Of a stretch of DNA of 64,000 nucleotides, positions 37,512 through 46,773 are shown one piece after another. Both the position numbers and the translations under genes were made by a program. Source of the DNA: Pseudomonas arsenicoxydans (GTDB lineage: Bacteria > Pseudomonadota > Gammaproteobacteria > Pseudomonadales > Pseudomonadaceae); assembly GCF_900103875.1 (NCBI RefSeq), contig NZ_LT629705.1, forward strand, positions 1,626,501 to 1,690,500, in the 5' to 3' direction. Each line of letters starts with the position of its first letter. Position 1 is the stretch's first letter. The notes beneath the pieces were generated by a model. That model was given only the letters and a program-made list of their open reading frames with translations. It was not told the origin of the DNA and made no database searches.

Positions 37512-37824
37512 AAAATTCAAAAGTGAAGTGTCTGAATCGATACACGAATCGGCCAGAGCCCTGTTTGCTGTCGGAGCAATCAGCAAGGCAACCATGCGCG
37601 AATTCGACGAGTCGTGCCTTGCAACGGTGCCAGAGTCCATTGATGCAGAGCAGATTAAAGCGCTACGCGAGCGCAACAATGTCAGCCAACCCGTGTTCGC
37701 TCGTTATCTGAACACCAGTGCTTCGACTGTAAAGAAATGGGAGGCAGGGGATAAACACCCCAGCGGCATGGCGCTGAAATTGTTGAGCATCGTGCAGAAA
37801 CACGGTCTTGAGATATTGGCCTGA
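37504..37824 (+). CDS. HTH-type antitoxin
   Basis: A 106-residue antitoxin of the XRE/HigA-MqsA type. The N-terminal ~55 residues probably bind the toxin (MREFDESCLATVPESIDAEQ). A C-terminal helix-turn-helix (NNVSQPVFARYLNTSASTVK, KWEAGDKHPSG) binds DNA, presumably the palindrome at 37118-37134. The ATG at 37504 overlaps the toxin stop by 8 bp. Confidence 0.88.
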   Translation: MSKKFKSEVSESIHESARALFAVGAISKATMREFDESCLATVPESIDAEQIKALRERNNVSQPVFARYLNTSASTVKKWEAGDKHPSGMALKLLSIVQKHGLEILA

Positions 37825-37908
37825 TGGTCCGCACTGAACCCTGACGAACGACGCTGGTCGATTGACTGTGTGGCTCACACGAGCCAACTTTAATCAGGAG
37901 CTGACCCC

Positions 37909-38067
37909 ATGGACTTTATTCGAATCATCATTGCCATTCTGTTGCCGCCATTGGGTGTGTTTCTGCAAGTCGGGTTCGCCGGCGCGTTCTGGCTGAATAT
38001 TCTGCTGACGTTGTGCGGTTACATTCCTGGGATCGTGCATGCGGTGTACATCATCGCCAAGCGCTGA
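37909..38067 (+). CDS. Pmp3/YqaE-family small membrane protein
   Basis: A 52-residue hydrophobic protein with two membrane segments: residues about 3-24 (IIIAILLPPLGVFLQVGF) and 27-49 (FWLNILLTLCGYIPGIVHAV). The LPPLGV and GYIPGIVHA motifs are the family signature (UPF0057/Pmp3, stress-linked membrane potential proteolipids). An AGGAG ribosome site lies 7 bp upstream. It is convergent with the S9 peptidase gene. Confidence 0.9.
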   Translation: MDFIRIIIAILLPPLGVFLQVGFAGAFWLNILLTLCGYIPGIVHAVYIIAKR

Positions 38068-38103
38068 GTTTAGCGACGTCAGATAAACCGCTAACATCGA
38101 TCG

Positions 38104-38123
38104 CGCCCGGAGCCGGCTCCGGG
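38104..38123. terminator. Hairpin between convergent Pmp3 and S9 peptidase genes
   Basis: GCCCGGAGCCGGCTCCGGGC is a perfect palindrome without a clear T-run. It may act as a shared transcript end. Confidence 0.4.
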
Positions 38124-38172
38124 CGGCGATCCGACGAATGTACCGCCGCCATTTCTGCACAAAGCGCCGACT

Positions 38173-39999
38173 TCAGTCCGCCAACGCCATCACCTGCCGA
38201 TAAAACATCCATTCCTGCTCGAGCGCATGGGCCTGGTTCCGCGCCTTGCGAAAGCCGTGGCGTTCATCCGCGTAGTAATGCGCTTGCACCAGAATCCCGT
38301 TGCCCTGCAGCGCGGTGACCATGTCGCGGGTCTGTTGCGGCACCACCACGGCGTCCAGTTCGCCCTGAAAGAAAATCACCGGCACGCTGATATTGTGCGC
38401 ATGCAGCAGCGGCGTCCGCGCAGCGTAGCGTTCGGCATCGAGCAGCGGATCGCCGATCAGCCAGTCCAGATAATCGCCTTCGAATTTATGGGTCGCCCGC
38501 CCCAGTGCAACCGGATCGCTGACCCCATAGAGGCTGGCGCCAGCGCGGAAGACCTTGTGAAAGGCCAACGCGCAAAGAGTGGTGTAGCCGCCGGCACTGC
38601 CACCGCGAATAAATGCCTTGTCGCCGTCGATCAATCCGCGTCCGGCGAGATGGGCGACGACAGCGCAGGCGTCCTCCACATCCACCTCGCCCCAACTCAA
38701 ATGCAGGGCCTGGCGATAAGCCCGGCCATAGCCGCTGCTGCCACGATAGTTGAGGTCCGCCACAGCGAAGCCGCGTTGCGTCCAGTACTGGATGCGCGGA
38801 TCAAGCATCGGGTAGCACGCCGAAGTCGGGCCGCCGTGAATGAACACCACCAGCGGCGGCTTTGCGTCGGCGGTCATCGCCGGATAGAAGAAGCCGTGGG
38901 CTTCACCCGCGCCGCTGGGGTAGCGCAGGGTTTGCGGGACGCTGATCTGTTCGGCGGGCAACGGGGCAATGCCTCCGGCCAATACATTGACCTGCCGCGT
39001 AGTGCGGTCGATAGCAATGACCGCTGCTGGACTGACCGGCGAAGCGGCGATGCAGTAAATGGATTGCTCATCCAGGGCGAGATGGCGAAAGCGGCTGTAG
39101 TCGCCAGTGAAATCCTCACTGACGTCGCCGCATAAACCCAAACGACCAAACCCGCCTTCCGTCCAGCTTGCCAGGTAGTTGCTGTCGCCCAGCGGCAACC
39201 AAGTGCTGCCACCCAGCTGCCACGGCGCCGGTCCATGATCGGCGGCGGCGCTCGGCAGTGGGCTCAGGCCATCCGCCGACTCCACCCAAGGCTGCCAATA
39301 ACCGCCGCGATCGGTCAGGCAAAACAGACGGCCGTCGCTATCGAAACGAGGTTGTTGCAACGACTCCTGAATACCCTCGCCGGCCACGCAACGCGATTGG
39401 GCGAAACCACCCTCGCTTTGGCGTTCGGCAACCATCAGGCGGGTCGCGGTCCATGGCTGATCCGGACGGCTCCATTCGATCCACGCCAATCGTTGCGAGT
39501 CGGGACTCAGCGTCGGTGCGGCGTAGAAATCGGCGCTCTCGGCCAGCAGATGTCGCCGGCCGTCTGCCACATCGATCGCCACCAGTTGATGCCGATCACG
39601 ATGCTCTTCAACCGCCAGCACCTGACCGTTGGCGAACTGCAGGTCGCCGTAACGGCACTCCCCCGACGTCAGCGCCTCAGGCGCCTCTCCAGCCATTGAT
39701 TGCCGATACAGCTGCTGGTCCGCCTCGTTGACGAAAACAATCCCGTCATCGGTCAGGCAAAACGCGCCACCGCCGTATTCGTACACCCGACTGCGCACGC
39801 TGAAGCCTGCCGGCGTCAGGCACTGCGCCTGGCCATCGCGCCAGTGCCAGATCCGGCAGGCGGCATCCTCGGGACGGTACTCGTTCCAGAACAGGCCATG
39901 CTTGCCGACCTGCAACTCGGCGAAGTCGATACCGGCCGCGACGGCCCGGGTTGCGCTGAAGGGTTCAGCCCTTGGCGATGAGTCGTGAGTTTCGTTCAT
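38173..39999 (-). CDS. S9 family (prolyl oligopeptidase-like) peptidase of the pqq cluster
   Basis: Serine peptidase of 608 residues. An N-terminal beta-propeller region is followed by a C-terminal alpha/beta hydrolase with nucleophile [15 protein letters not shown] (Ser about 462) and the catalytic His in [12 protein letters not shown]. Its start overlaps pqqE by 35 bp, so it is the last gene of the pqq operon. The equivalent gene in some P. fluorescens strains has been called pqqM, though I am not certain of that usage. A role in processing PqqA-derived peptides is inferred from position only. Confidence 0.88.
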   Translation of the reverse strand: MNETHDSSPRAEPFSATRAVAAGIDFAELQVGKHGLFWNEYRPEDAACRIWHWRDGQAQCLTPAGFSVRSRVYEYGGGAFCLTDDGIVFVNEADQQLYRQSMAGEAPEALTSGECRYGDLQFANGQVLAVEEHRDRHQLVAIDVADGRRHLLAESADFYAAPTLSPDSQRLAWIEWSRPDQPWTATRLMVAERQSEGGFAQSRCVAGEGIQESLQQPRFDSDGRLFCLTDRGGYWQPWVESADGLSPLPSAAADHGPAPWQLGGSTWLPLGDSNYLASWTEGGFGRLGLCGDVSEDFTGDYSRFRHLALDEQSIYCIAASPVSPAAVIAIDRTTRQVNVLAGGIAPLPAEQISVPQTLRYPSGAGEAHGFFYPAMTADAKPPLVVFIHGGPTSACYPMLDPRIQYWTQRGFAVADLNYRGSSGYGRAYRQALHLSWGEVDVEDACAVVAHLAGRGLIDGDKAFIRGGSAGGYTTLCALAFHKVFRAGASLYGVSDPVALGRATHKFEGDYLDWLIGDPLLDAERYAARTPLLHAHNISVPVIFFQGELDAVVVPQQTRDMVTALQGNGILVQAHYYADERHGFRKARNQAHALEQEWMFYRQVMALAD

Positions 40000-41119
40000 T
40001 GCGAAAGGCCAGTTGTTCGATGGTCTGAGTCGCGTGCTCGGCTTCTTCGCGGGCCTTGAGGATCACGCCGTGATGTTCGGACTTGCTGCACACCGGGTCG
40101 GCATTGCTTGCGTCACCCGTGAGCATGAACGCCTGGCAGCGACAGCCGCCGAAGTCCTTTTCCTTTTCGTCGCAGGAGCGGCACGGCTCGGGCATCCAGT
40201 CGTAACCGCGAAAGCGGTTGAAGCCGAACGAGTCGTACCAGATGTGCTGCATGCTGTGGTCGCGCACATTGGGAAACTGCACCGGCATCTGCCGCGCGCC
40301 GTGACACGGCAATGCGGTGCCGTCCGGCGTGACGGTCAGAAAGATGCTGCCCCAGCCGTTCATGCAGGCTTTCGGGCGCTCTTCGTAGTAGTCCGGCGTG
40401 ACGAAAATCAGCTTGCACGGATGCCCTTCGGCTTCCAGCTTGGCGCGGTATTCGTTGGTGATGCGTTCGGCTCGGACCAGCTGTTCCCTGGTCGGTAACA
40501 GGCCGACCCGATTGAGCTGCGCCCAACCGTAGAACTGGCACGTGGCGAGCTCGACGAAGTCGGCCTCAAGGGCTATGCACAGCTCGATGATCCGGTCGAT
40601 CTTGTCGATATTGTGCCGATGGGTCACGAAGTTCAGCACCATCGGATAGCCGTGGGCTTTCACCGCTCGGGCCATTTCCAGTTTCTGCGCGAAGGCTTTT
40701 TTCGAGCCGGCCAACAAGTTATTCACTTGTTCGTCGCTGGCCTGAAAGCTGATCTGGATATGGTCCAGGCCGGCCTTCTTGAAGTCGCTGATTTTCTGCT
40801 CGGTGAGGCCGATGCCGGAGGTGATCAGGTTGGTGTAGAAACCCAGGTTACGCGCCTCGGCGATCAGTTCGGCGAGGTCCTGGCGCACCAGCGGCTCGCC
40901 GCCGGAAAAGCCCAGTTGCGCGGCGCCCATCTCCCGCGCTTCGCGGAACACCTTGATCCACTGCTCGGTGCTCAACTCTTTGCCTTGCTCGGCGAAGTCC
41001 AGCGGGTTGGAGCAGTAGGGACATTGCAGCGGGCAACGATATGTCAGCTCGGCGAGCAGCCAGAGCGGCAAGCCGATTTCAGGTTTAGGCGGTAACGTGA
41101 CTGACACGGAATCAGACAA
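39965..41119 (-). CDS. pqqE: PQQ biosynthesis radical SAM enzyme PqqE
   Basis: Radical-SAM enzyme of about 384 residues that forms the Glu-Tyr carbon-carbon crosslink in PqqA. The cluster motif is RCPLQCPYC (C-x3-C-x2-C). C-terminal SPASM cysteines appear in [27 protein letters not shown] and DPVC. The frame is open upstream into pqqD. A TTG at 41119, overlapping pqqD by 8 bp, or a GTG at 41107, gives the usual ~380 residues; the TTG is chosen without a strong ribosome site, so the start is uncertain. It works with the PqqD chaperone encoded just upstream. Confidence 0.93.
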   Translation of the reverse strand: MSDSVSVTLPPKPEIGLPLWLLAELTYRCPLQCPYCSNPLDFAEQGKELSTEQWIKVFREAREMGAAQLGFSGGEPLVRQDLAELIAEARNLGFYTNLITSGIGLTEQKISDFKKAGLDHIQISFQASDEQVNNLLAGSKKAFAQKLEMARAVKAHGYPMVLNFVTHRHNIDKIDRIIELCIALEADFVELATCQFYGWAQLNRVGLLPTREQLVRAERITNEYRAKLEAEGHPCKLIFVTPDYYEERPKACMNGWGSIFLTVTPDGTALPCHGARQMPVQFPNVRDHSMQHIWYDSFGFNRFRGYDWMPEPCRSCDEKEKDFGGCRCQAFMLTGDASNADPVCSKSEHHGVILKAREEAEHATQTIEQLAFRNERNSRLIAKG

Positions 41120-41387
41120 GTTCGATCCAGTGCTGAGCACGGGCGACCTCCATGAATTGCTCGATGTCTTCACCGAGTTCGGGCACGCCGGGGAATTGCT
41201 CGTCGAGTTTGGCGATGATCGCCGCAACATCGCGTTCACCGTCGATCAAGCCGCCGATCAGCGCGGCGCTTTCGTTGAGTTTGATCATGCCTTCCGGGTA
41301 CAGCAGGACATGGCCTTTCTGCGCGGGTTCATATTGGTAGCGGTAGCCCTGACGCCAGGTCGGGATCTTGCTGCGATCGAAACTCAT
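41112..41387 (-). CDS. pqqD: PQQ biosynthesis peptide chaperone PqqD
   Basis: A 91-residue PqqD that binds the PqqA peptide and presents it to PqqE. Typical segments are [40 protein letters not shown], and [13 protein letters not shown]. It overlaps pqqC by 4 bp and pqqE by 8 bp. Confidence 0.95.
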   Translation of the reverse strand: MSFDRSKIPTWRQGYRYQYEPAQKGHVLLYPEGMIKLNESAALIGGLIDGERDVAAIIAKLDEQFPGVPELGEDIEQFMEVARAQHWIELV

Positions 41388-42136
41388 AAGGTGATTCCTT
41401 TATGCCAGACCCGTTGCGCGGTCACGCTGTGATACGGCGGGCGGTTCAGTTCGTAAGCCATGCTCATGGCATCGAGCATGCTCCAAAGAATGTCCAGTTT
41501 GAACTGGAGAATTTCCAGCATGCGTTCCTGGCCTTCGCGCGTGGTGTAGTGCTGCAAGGTGATGGCCAGACCGTGCTCGACATCGCGGCGTGCCTGGCCC
41601 AGGCGGGTGCGGAAATACTCGTAGCCGGCCGGATCGATCCACGGGTAGTGCTGCGGCCAGCTGTCCAGACGCGACTGGTGGATCTGCGGTGCGAACAGCT
41701 CGGTCAGCGAACTGCTGGCGGCTTCCTGCCAGCAGGCTCGGCGAGCGAAGTTGACATAGGCGTCCACGGCGAAACGCACGCCGGGCAGGACCAGTTCCTG
41801 GGAGCGCAACTGATCCGGGTCGAGGCCGACAGCCTGGCCCAGACGCAGCCAGGCTTCGATGCCGCCGTCTTCGCCGGGCGCGCCGTCATGGTCGAGCAGA
41901 CGCTGAATCCACTCGCGACGGATCTCGCGATCCGGGCAATTGGCGAGGATGGCAGCGTCTTTCAGGGGGATGTTCACCTGATAGTAGAACCGGTTGGCGA
42001 CCCAGCCCTGGATCTGCTCGCGGGTCGCCCGGCCTTCATACATCGCCACGTGATACGGGTGATAGATGTGGTAATACGCGCCCTTGGCGCGCAGGGCCGC
42101 TTCGAACTCGGCGGGGGACATCGGGGTGTCAGTCAT
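41384..42136 (-). CDS. pqqC: Pyrroloquinoline-quinone synthase PqqC
   Basis: Cofactor-free oxidase of 250 residues that makes the final eight-electron oxidation and ring closure of PQQ. The ATG at 42136 gives the standard length; the longer frame runs into the REP repeat. Signature segments are [37 protein letters not shown] and [14 protein letters not shown]. It is preceded by a REP pair that separates it from pqqB. Confidence 0.96.
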   Translation of the reverse strand: MTDTPMSPAEFEAALRAKGAYYHIYHPYHVAMYEGRATREQIQGWVANRFYYQVNIPLKDAAILANCPDREIRREWIQRLLDHDGAPGEDGGIEAWLRLGQAVGLDPDQLRSQELVLPGVRFAVDAYVNFARRACWQEAASSSLTELFAPQIHQSRLDSWPQHYPWIDPAGYEYFRTRLGQARRDVEHGLAITLQHYTTREGQERMLEILQFKLDILWSMLDAMSMAYELNRPPYHSVTAQRVWHKGITL

Positions 42137-42187
42137 TTCAGTTCTCCGGGTACGACCGGTGGATTCTTGGGTGTCAGGACCGGCCTC

Positions 42188-42251
42188 ATCGCCAGCAGGC
42201 TGGCTCCCACAAGTGATCGCATTCCCCTGTGGGAGCCAGCCTGCTGGCGAT
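42188..42251. repeat. REP-type inverted repeat between pqqB and pqqC
   Basis: Perfect 23-bp arms (42188-42210 and 42229-42251; core GTGGGAGCCAGCCTGCTGGC) with an 18-nt loop, inside the pqq operon. Confidence 0.92.
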
Positions 42252-42275
42252 AGACTGCGCCGCGGTCTTGATGTC

Positions 42276-43187
42276 CTACAACACAATACTCATGCCGTCA
42301 TACGCCACTTCAACCTGGCGCCGAGCCAACTCCGCACGCTCCGGCGAATCCTCATCGAGAATCGGGTTGGTGTTGTTGATGTGGATAAGCACCTTGCGCT
42401 GCTTGGGCAATTGCTCCAGCACTTCGAGCATGCCGCCAGGGCCGTTCTGCGCCAGGTGACCCATTTCCCGACCTGTACGTGTGCCGACGCCACGGCGTTG
42501 CATTTCGTCGTCATCCCACATCGTGCCGTCCACCAGCAGGCAATCGCTGGCGGCCATGATCTCCAGGAGCGGCGCGTCGACCTTGCCCAGGCCCGGGGCG
42601 TAGAACAGTTTGCCACCGGTGTTCAGGTCCTCGACGATCAGGCCGATGTTGTCGCCCGGGTGCGGGTCGAAGCGATGCGGCGAGTAGGGGGGCGCGGCGC
42701 TGCGCAGGGGCAGCGGGGTGAAGCGCAAACTCGGGCAGGCCGGGATGATGAAACTGCGATCGAGTTCGATGCGGTTCCAATCCAGCCCGCCATTCCAGTG
42801 GGTCAGCATGGTGAACAGCGGGAAACCGGTGCTCAGGTCTTCGTGGACCATGTCGGTGCACCAGACCTGGTGCGGGCAACCTTCGCGAAGGCTGAGCAGG
42901 CCAGTGGTGTGGTCGATCTGGCTGTCCATCAGAATGATCGCGCTGATGCCGGTATCGCGCAGGGCGCGGCCCGGTTGCATCGGGGTAAAGCTTTGAAGCT
43001 GGGCACGGATGTCCGGCGATGCGTTGCACAGGATCCAGTTCACGCCGTCATCGGAAATCGCGATGGATGACTGGGTTCGCGCCTTGGCCTTGAGGCTGCC
43101 GTTGCGAAAACCTGCGCAGTTCACGCAGTTGCAGTTCCACTGGGGGAAACCACCGCCAGCGGCGGAACCTAGAATCTGGACAAACAT
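42276..43187 (-). CDS. pqqB: PQQ biosynthesis protein PqqB
   Basis: A 303-residue metallo-beta-lactamase-fold protein. The N-terminal zinc-cysteine segment is [14 protein letters not shown] (about 12-25), and metal-site residues lie in [17 protein letters not shown]. It is proposed to hydroxylate a tyrosine in the trimmed Glu-Tyr intermediate. It is the second gene after pqqA, separated from it by an attenuator hairpin. Confidence 0.96.
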   Translation of the reverse strand: MFVQILGSAAGGGFPQWNCNCVNCAGFRNGSLKAKARTQSSIAISDDGVNWILCNASPDIRAQLQSFTPMQPGRALRDTGISAIILMDSQIDHTTGLLSLREGCPHQVWCTDMVHEDLSTGFPLFTMLTHWNGGLDWNRIELDRSFIIPACPSLRFTPLPLRSAAPPYSPHRFDPHPGDNIGLIVEDLNTGGKLFYAPGLGKVDAPLLEIMAASDCLLVDGTMWDDDEMQRRGVGTRTGREMGHLAQNGPGGMLEVLEQLPKQRKVLIHINNTNPILDEDSPERAELARRQVEVAYDGMSIVL

Positions 43188-43219
43188 GGCCGCTCCATCA
43201 TTTCAACACTGAAAATAAA

Positions 43220-43244
43220 AACGCCTCGGCAATACCGAGGCGTT
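43220..43244 (-). terminator. Attenuator/terminator between pqqA and pqqB
   Basis: Read on the minus strand, AACGCCTCGG-TATTG-CCGAGGCGTT followed by TTTATTTT, 17 bp after the pqqA stop. Partial termination here would give more pqqA message than downstream message. Confidence 0.82.
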
Positions 43245-43260
43245 GAACCGCACGACAATC

Positions 43261-43335
43261 TTAGCGGCTTGCGAAGTACATGGTGACTTCAAAGCCGATA
43301 CGCAGGTCGGTGTAAGCAGGTTTGGACCAGGACAT
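43261..43335 (-). CDS. pqqA: PQQ precursor peptide PqqA
   Basis: A 24-residue ribosomal precursor of PQQ. It contains the conserved crosslink segment EVTMY, with Glu16 and Tyr20 becoming the cofactor backbone, in the context [27 protein letters not shown] ribosome site lies about 10 bp upstream. It lies between pqqF and pqqB, with a terminator-like hairpin after it. Confidence 0.95.
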   Translation of the reverse strand: MSWSKPAYTDLRIGFEVTMYFASR

Positions 43336-43490
43336 GGGAGCGCTCCTCAGGGTGATGGGACGGTTGGGATCTATACATATAGTCCACCTCCAGCCGGAGA
43401 TGTTCAGATAGTTAGGTGGCTATGTTACTCAAAATTACCGATTGATTGGCCTGCAATCTCGGAAAAAGCTAATTGCGCCAGCGGTAATGA

Positions 43491-45917
43491 TCATTTTGTC
43501 ACTTGCCAAGGTGCTTGCGGCTCCGAACTGCTGGCCAGGCAGCGCCAGCCACCTTCGGCGTTGCTCAGTCTATGCGCGGCGGCGAGCAGGGCGTCGCGGT
43601 CGATGGCCAGAATCGACAAGGGCAGTTGCGTCAGGTAATCCGACGAACGGCCAGCCTGCTTGCCTTGCCAGAGCAGTTCGGCGGCTTGGGCCAAAGGTAA
43701 TGCTGCCTCCTTGAATTGATCGGACAACGCCTGACGCTGTGCGATGAATGTAGCCTCCTCGATTTCGCTGATCATGGCGGGCAAGTCGCTCAGGAAGCGT
43801 TCCATGTGCTCCAGCAACTTCAATGGTGCGGTGCCCGGAGATTGCACACCAAACACAATGCCGGTCTGCCCATGGATCTGGCGCAGTGCGCTGAACACCG
43901 CGTAACCCAGTTGCAGCTCCACGCGCAGGCGCTGATAGATCGGGGTCTGACAGACGAGCGCCAACAAGCGCCAGACAGCTTCTTCGCAGATGTCCTGCGT
44001 TGCCGCCGGGCAGAACAGTACCAACGCATGTTCGCTGGAACCGGTGTCGAGCGTTGCCCACAGACGCTGCGAGTTGATCGATGGTGGCGTAGACGCTTGG
44101 GTGTCGGCAACGCCGGGCACGCGGCTCAGGGTCATACCCAAGGCCGCTTGAGTGTGTGCTGACAAGCCGACCGCCAGGCCTTCCCAGCGTGCACTCGACC
44201 ACAGTTGCTGCAAGTCGCCAGAGACGGCCAAACGCTCGAGGCAAAGATCGGGCAGTGCCTTGAGCAGGTGTTTAATTGGTATGAGTGCAGGGCTTTTCGG
44301 CTCTTCCTGTGAGAAATCTCTGTCAGGCGTTGTAAGTGCTTTGAGCGCATGTTCGAGGACCGTCGGCATCGGCGCCTGAAGCCCCGTCATCTTCAGCAAC
44401 CATTCATTGCCTGAGGCGCAGAAAGACACGTCAACGCCAGCCTGACGTGCATCTTCGCGCAACGACTGCAGGCCATTTTCCAGATGGTATTGAAGGCGCG
44501 AGTGCGGTTTGGACTCGAGGCGCCAGCGCAGATAAATCGCACCTTGTGCCGTGTTGTCCGGCAAGGCCTGGCTGAACTGCATCGGGGAGTTTTCCCGGCG
44601 ACTGCGTGAGCGGTCCTGGGCAAACGTTCTCAGGCCTCGGTGTTTGCTGGTTTGCCCGCGAATCAGCCCGGCATTTTGCGCCGGTGCCTCGACGTGTAAG
44701 AACGGGTTGGGCGTTGGCAGTTGCCAGTCGCCAATGAAATTATCCACAGCGCCGATTTTCTTCAGGATGTCCTTGAGGGCTACAACGCCTTCTCCGGATA
44801 ACCCGTCTTCAAGCTGTTCGCTGTCGCGCCGGGCCAATTCCAGAGCACTGCTGACTTGTTGCTGGCGCTCAAGCACCGTGGCGTACTCTTCGCGCAGGCG
44901 AGCCCAGTCTTGCTTCGAGGAAAAAAAGCCCAGCCAATCCTGGAGTTTCTCGCGAATCGCGCTCGCCGGCGCAGCTTGTGTCAACTCGATGTGCAGTACG
45001 GCTTGTCCGGAAAACTGATACAGCAGTCTGGCGTTCAAATGGTCAGCCAAACCGCGCGAGCGCAATTCAGCCAGCAACCCTCCAGGTTTCGCAGCGTTCA
45101 ACCAATGGCACAGGAACGCCAACGCTTGGGCCGATGAAGGCAGTAGCGATTCGAAAGCAAACAGCAGATCGAGCCTGGGTTCGTTTACCTGTTGATAACT
45201 TGTCTGTGAAGACTCCATCAGCGGCACAGGTGCCACTTGCGGGATGTTTGCTCCCGCAGGAATCGCCGCGCCGAAGCTCTGCGCCAGTTGCTTGAGCTCT
45301 TCAATACTTTGCGGGCCGGCCATGCTCAGCGTCATCTGCCCGGTTCGATAAAACTGCTGATGGAAATCTTTCAGCGCTTGCTGAAAAGTTAGTTGCTGCA
45401 CGGGAAGGGTGTCGCGATTGCCGGCATGAAAACCACGCAATGGGTGACTCGGTGACAGTCCGTTGAACAGCGCCAATTGCTGTTGCGCTTTCTCATCCTG
45501 CGACCAGGCGACAAATTCTGCATGCAGCACTTCCCGTTCCCGCTGCTGATCGTCCAGATTCATACGCGGATGAGCGAGCATGTCTGATAGACGATCAAGG
45601 CCAGCGGAAAATGCTTGCGGTGGCAGTTCGAAAAAGAAATCGGTGGTGCGTTCGCTGGTGCGCGCGTTCACCTGACCGCCATGACCCTGGACGTAGGCCA
45701 TCAGCCCTTGCCCCGCGGGAAAACGCTCCGTCCCCAGAAACAGCAGATGTTCAAGAAAATGCGCCAGACCGGGCCACGCCAGCGGCACGTCGTGGCTGCC
45801 CGCAGAAACCCGCAACGCAGCAGCGCAGCGCTTCAAATCTGGTGCATGACGCAGCGTCACCCGCAGGCCGTTGGCCAGGGTTTCAGTGTGGGGGCGAGGG
45901 GGATTCAGCGCAGGCAT
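43491..45917 (-). CDS. pqqF: PQQ biosynthesis protease PqqF (M16)
   Basis: Zinc metalloprotease of 808 residues of the insulinase/pitrilysin family. The inverted zinc motif is HFLEH, in GLAHFLEHLLFLGTERFP (about 54-71), with the downstream Glu in EREVLHAEFV. Three further M16-type domains follow. It is expected to trim PqqA. The ATG at 45917 has GGAAG 6 bp upstream; a GTG two codons earlier is also open. It is first in the cluster, about 155 bp upstream of pqqA, which probably has its own promoter. Confidence 0.93.
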   Translation of the reverse strand: MPALNPPRPHTETLANGLRVTLRHAPDLKRCAAALRVSAGSHDVPLAWPGLAHFLEHLLFLGTERFPAGQGLMAYVQGHGGQVNARTSERTTDFFFELPPQAFSAGLDRLSDMLAHPRMNLDDQQREREVLHAEFVAWSQDEKAQQQLALFNGLSPSHPLRGFHAGNRDTLPVQQLTFQQALKDFHQQFYRTGQMTLSMAGPQSIEELKQLAQSFGAAIPAGANIPQVAPVPLMESSQTSYQQVNEPRLDLLFAFESLLPSSAQALAFLCHWLNAAKPGGLLAELRSRGLADHLNARLLYQFSGQAVLHIELTQAAPASAIREKLQDWLGFFSSKQDWARLREEYATVLERQQQVSSALELARRDSEQLEDGLSGEGVVALKDILKKIGAVDNFIGDWQLPTPNPFLHVEAPAQNAGLIRGQTSKHRGLRTFAQDRSRSRRENSPMQFSQALPDNTAQGAIYLRWRLESKPHSRLQYHLENGLQSLREDARQAGVDVSFCASGNEWLLKMTGLQAPMPTVLEHALKALTTPDRDFSQEEPKSPALIPIKHLLKALPDLCLERLAVSGDLQQLWSSARWEGLAVGLSAHTQAALGMTLSRVPGVADTQASTPPSINSQRLWATLDTGSSEHALVLFCPAATQDICEEAVWRLLALVCQTPIYQRLRVELQLGYAVFSALRQIHGQTGIVFGVQSPGTAPLKLLEHMERFLSDLPAMISEIEEATFIAQRQALSDQFKEAALPLAQAAELLWQGKQAGRSSDYLTQLPLSILAIDRDALLAAAHRLSNAEGGWRCLASSSEPQAPWQVTK

Positions 45918-45965
45918 GAGCACTTCCAGAACAGAGAAGCGCTAATGCTAGCGGATAACGCTGAC

Positions 45966-46760
45966 TCAGCGCTTGTTCAGTGCACCGTAAAGCTCGGGAC
46001 GACGATCGATCAAATAGCGGTTGGCCGCGCGGGAATCGATCATTAACTGCCGGTCCAACTCGCCGACAATCAGCGCTTCATCCAGGCCCGCCTGGGCGAT
46101 ACGGCTGCCATCCGGTGCGGCGATGCTGCTCTGGCCGCAATAGTGGATCTCGCCTTCCTGCCCGCAATAGTTGGCATACGCCACATAACACTGGTTTTCA
46201 AAGGCGCGGGAACGCACGGTGACGTCGGCCACGAAATCGAAGGGAATCATGTTCGCCGTCGGCACCAGGATCAGCTCGGCGCCGGCCAGGGCCAGGCGGC
46301 GAGCATTTTCCGGGAACTCCAGGTCGTAGCAGATCAGAAAGCCGAGCTTCCAGCCGTTGAGTTCAACCAGCGGAAACTCGTCTTGCCCGGCGCTGAACAT
46401 CGAGTGATCGAGGTCGCCGAACAGGTGCGTCTTGCGGTAGTTGCAAAGGCGCTCGCCGTTGGCGTCGATCAACTGCACGGCGTTGTAGATCTGCCCGTCC
46501 TCGGTGCGCTCGGGGTAGCCATACAAAATGGCGATCCCCGCCGTCTTGGCAATGCGCGCGATCTGCTGGGCCGATTCACCGTTGTGCACTTCCGCCAGGA
46601 CGCTGACCGCATCGAGGCCGATGTTGTAGCCGGTCAGGAACATCTCCGGTAGCACCAGCAAGTCTGCGCCCTTGGCCTCCAGCGCCAGTTGATGCAGACG
46701 TTGCAGATTACCGGCGACATCCAGGGGTAACGGTGGACATTGGTACAGGGCTACGCGCAT
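45966..46760 (-). CDS. davA: 5-aminovaleramidase (carbon-nitrogen hydrolase)
   Basis: Nitrilase-superfamily amidase of 264 residues. It converts 5-aminovaleramide to 5-aminovalerate in the lysine monooxygenase pathway. The Glu-Lys-Cys triad is visible in LLVLPEMFLTGYN, NYRKTHLFGD and GFLICYDLEFPE. The start is the ATG at 46760, giving MRVALYQCPPLPLD; the upstream frame lies in the davB 3' end. The gene follows davB by 13 bp, matching P. putida davBA. Confidence 0.93.
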   Translation of the reverse strand: MRVALYQCPPLPLDVAGNLQRLHQLALEAKGADLLVLPEMFLTGYNIGLDAVSVLAEVHNGESAQQIARIAKTAGIAILYGYPERTEDGQIYNAVQLIDANGERLCNYRKTHLFGDLDHSMFSAGQDEFPLVELNGWKLGFLICYDLEFPENARRLALAGAELILVPTANMIPFDFVADVTVRSRAFENQCYVAYANYCGQEGEIHYCGQSSIAAPDGSRIAQAGLDEALIVGELDRQLMIDSRAANRYLIDRRPELYGALNKR

Positions 46761-46773
46761 TTCTCGATTCCTT

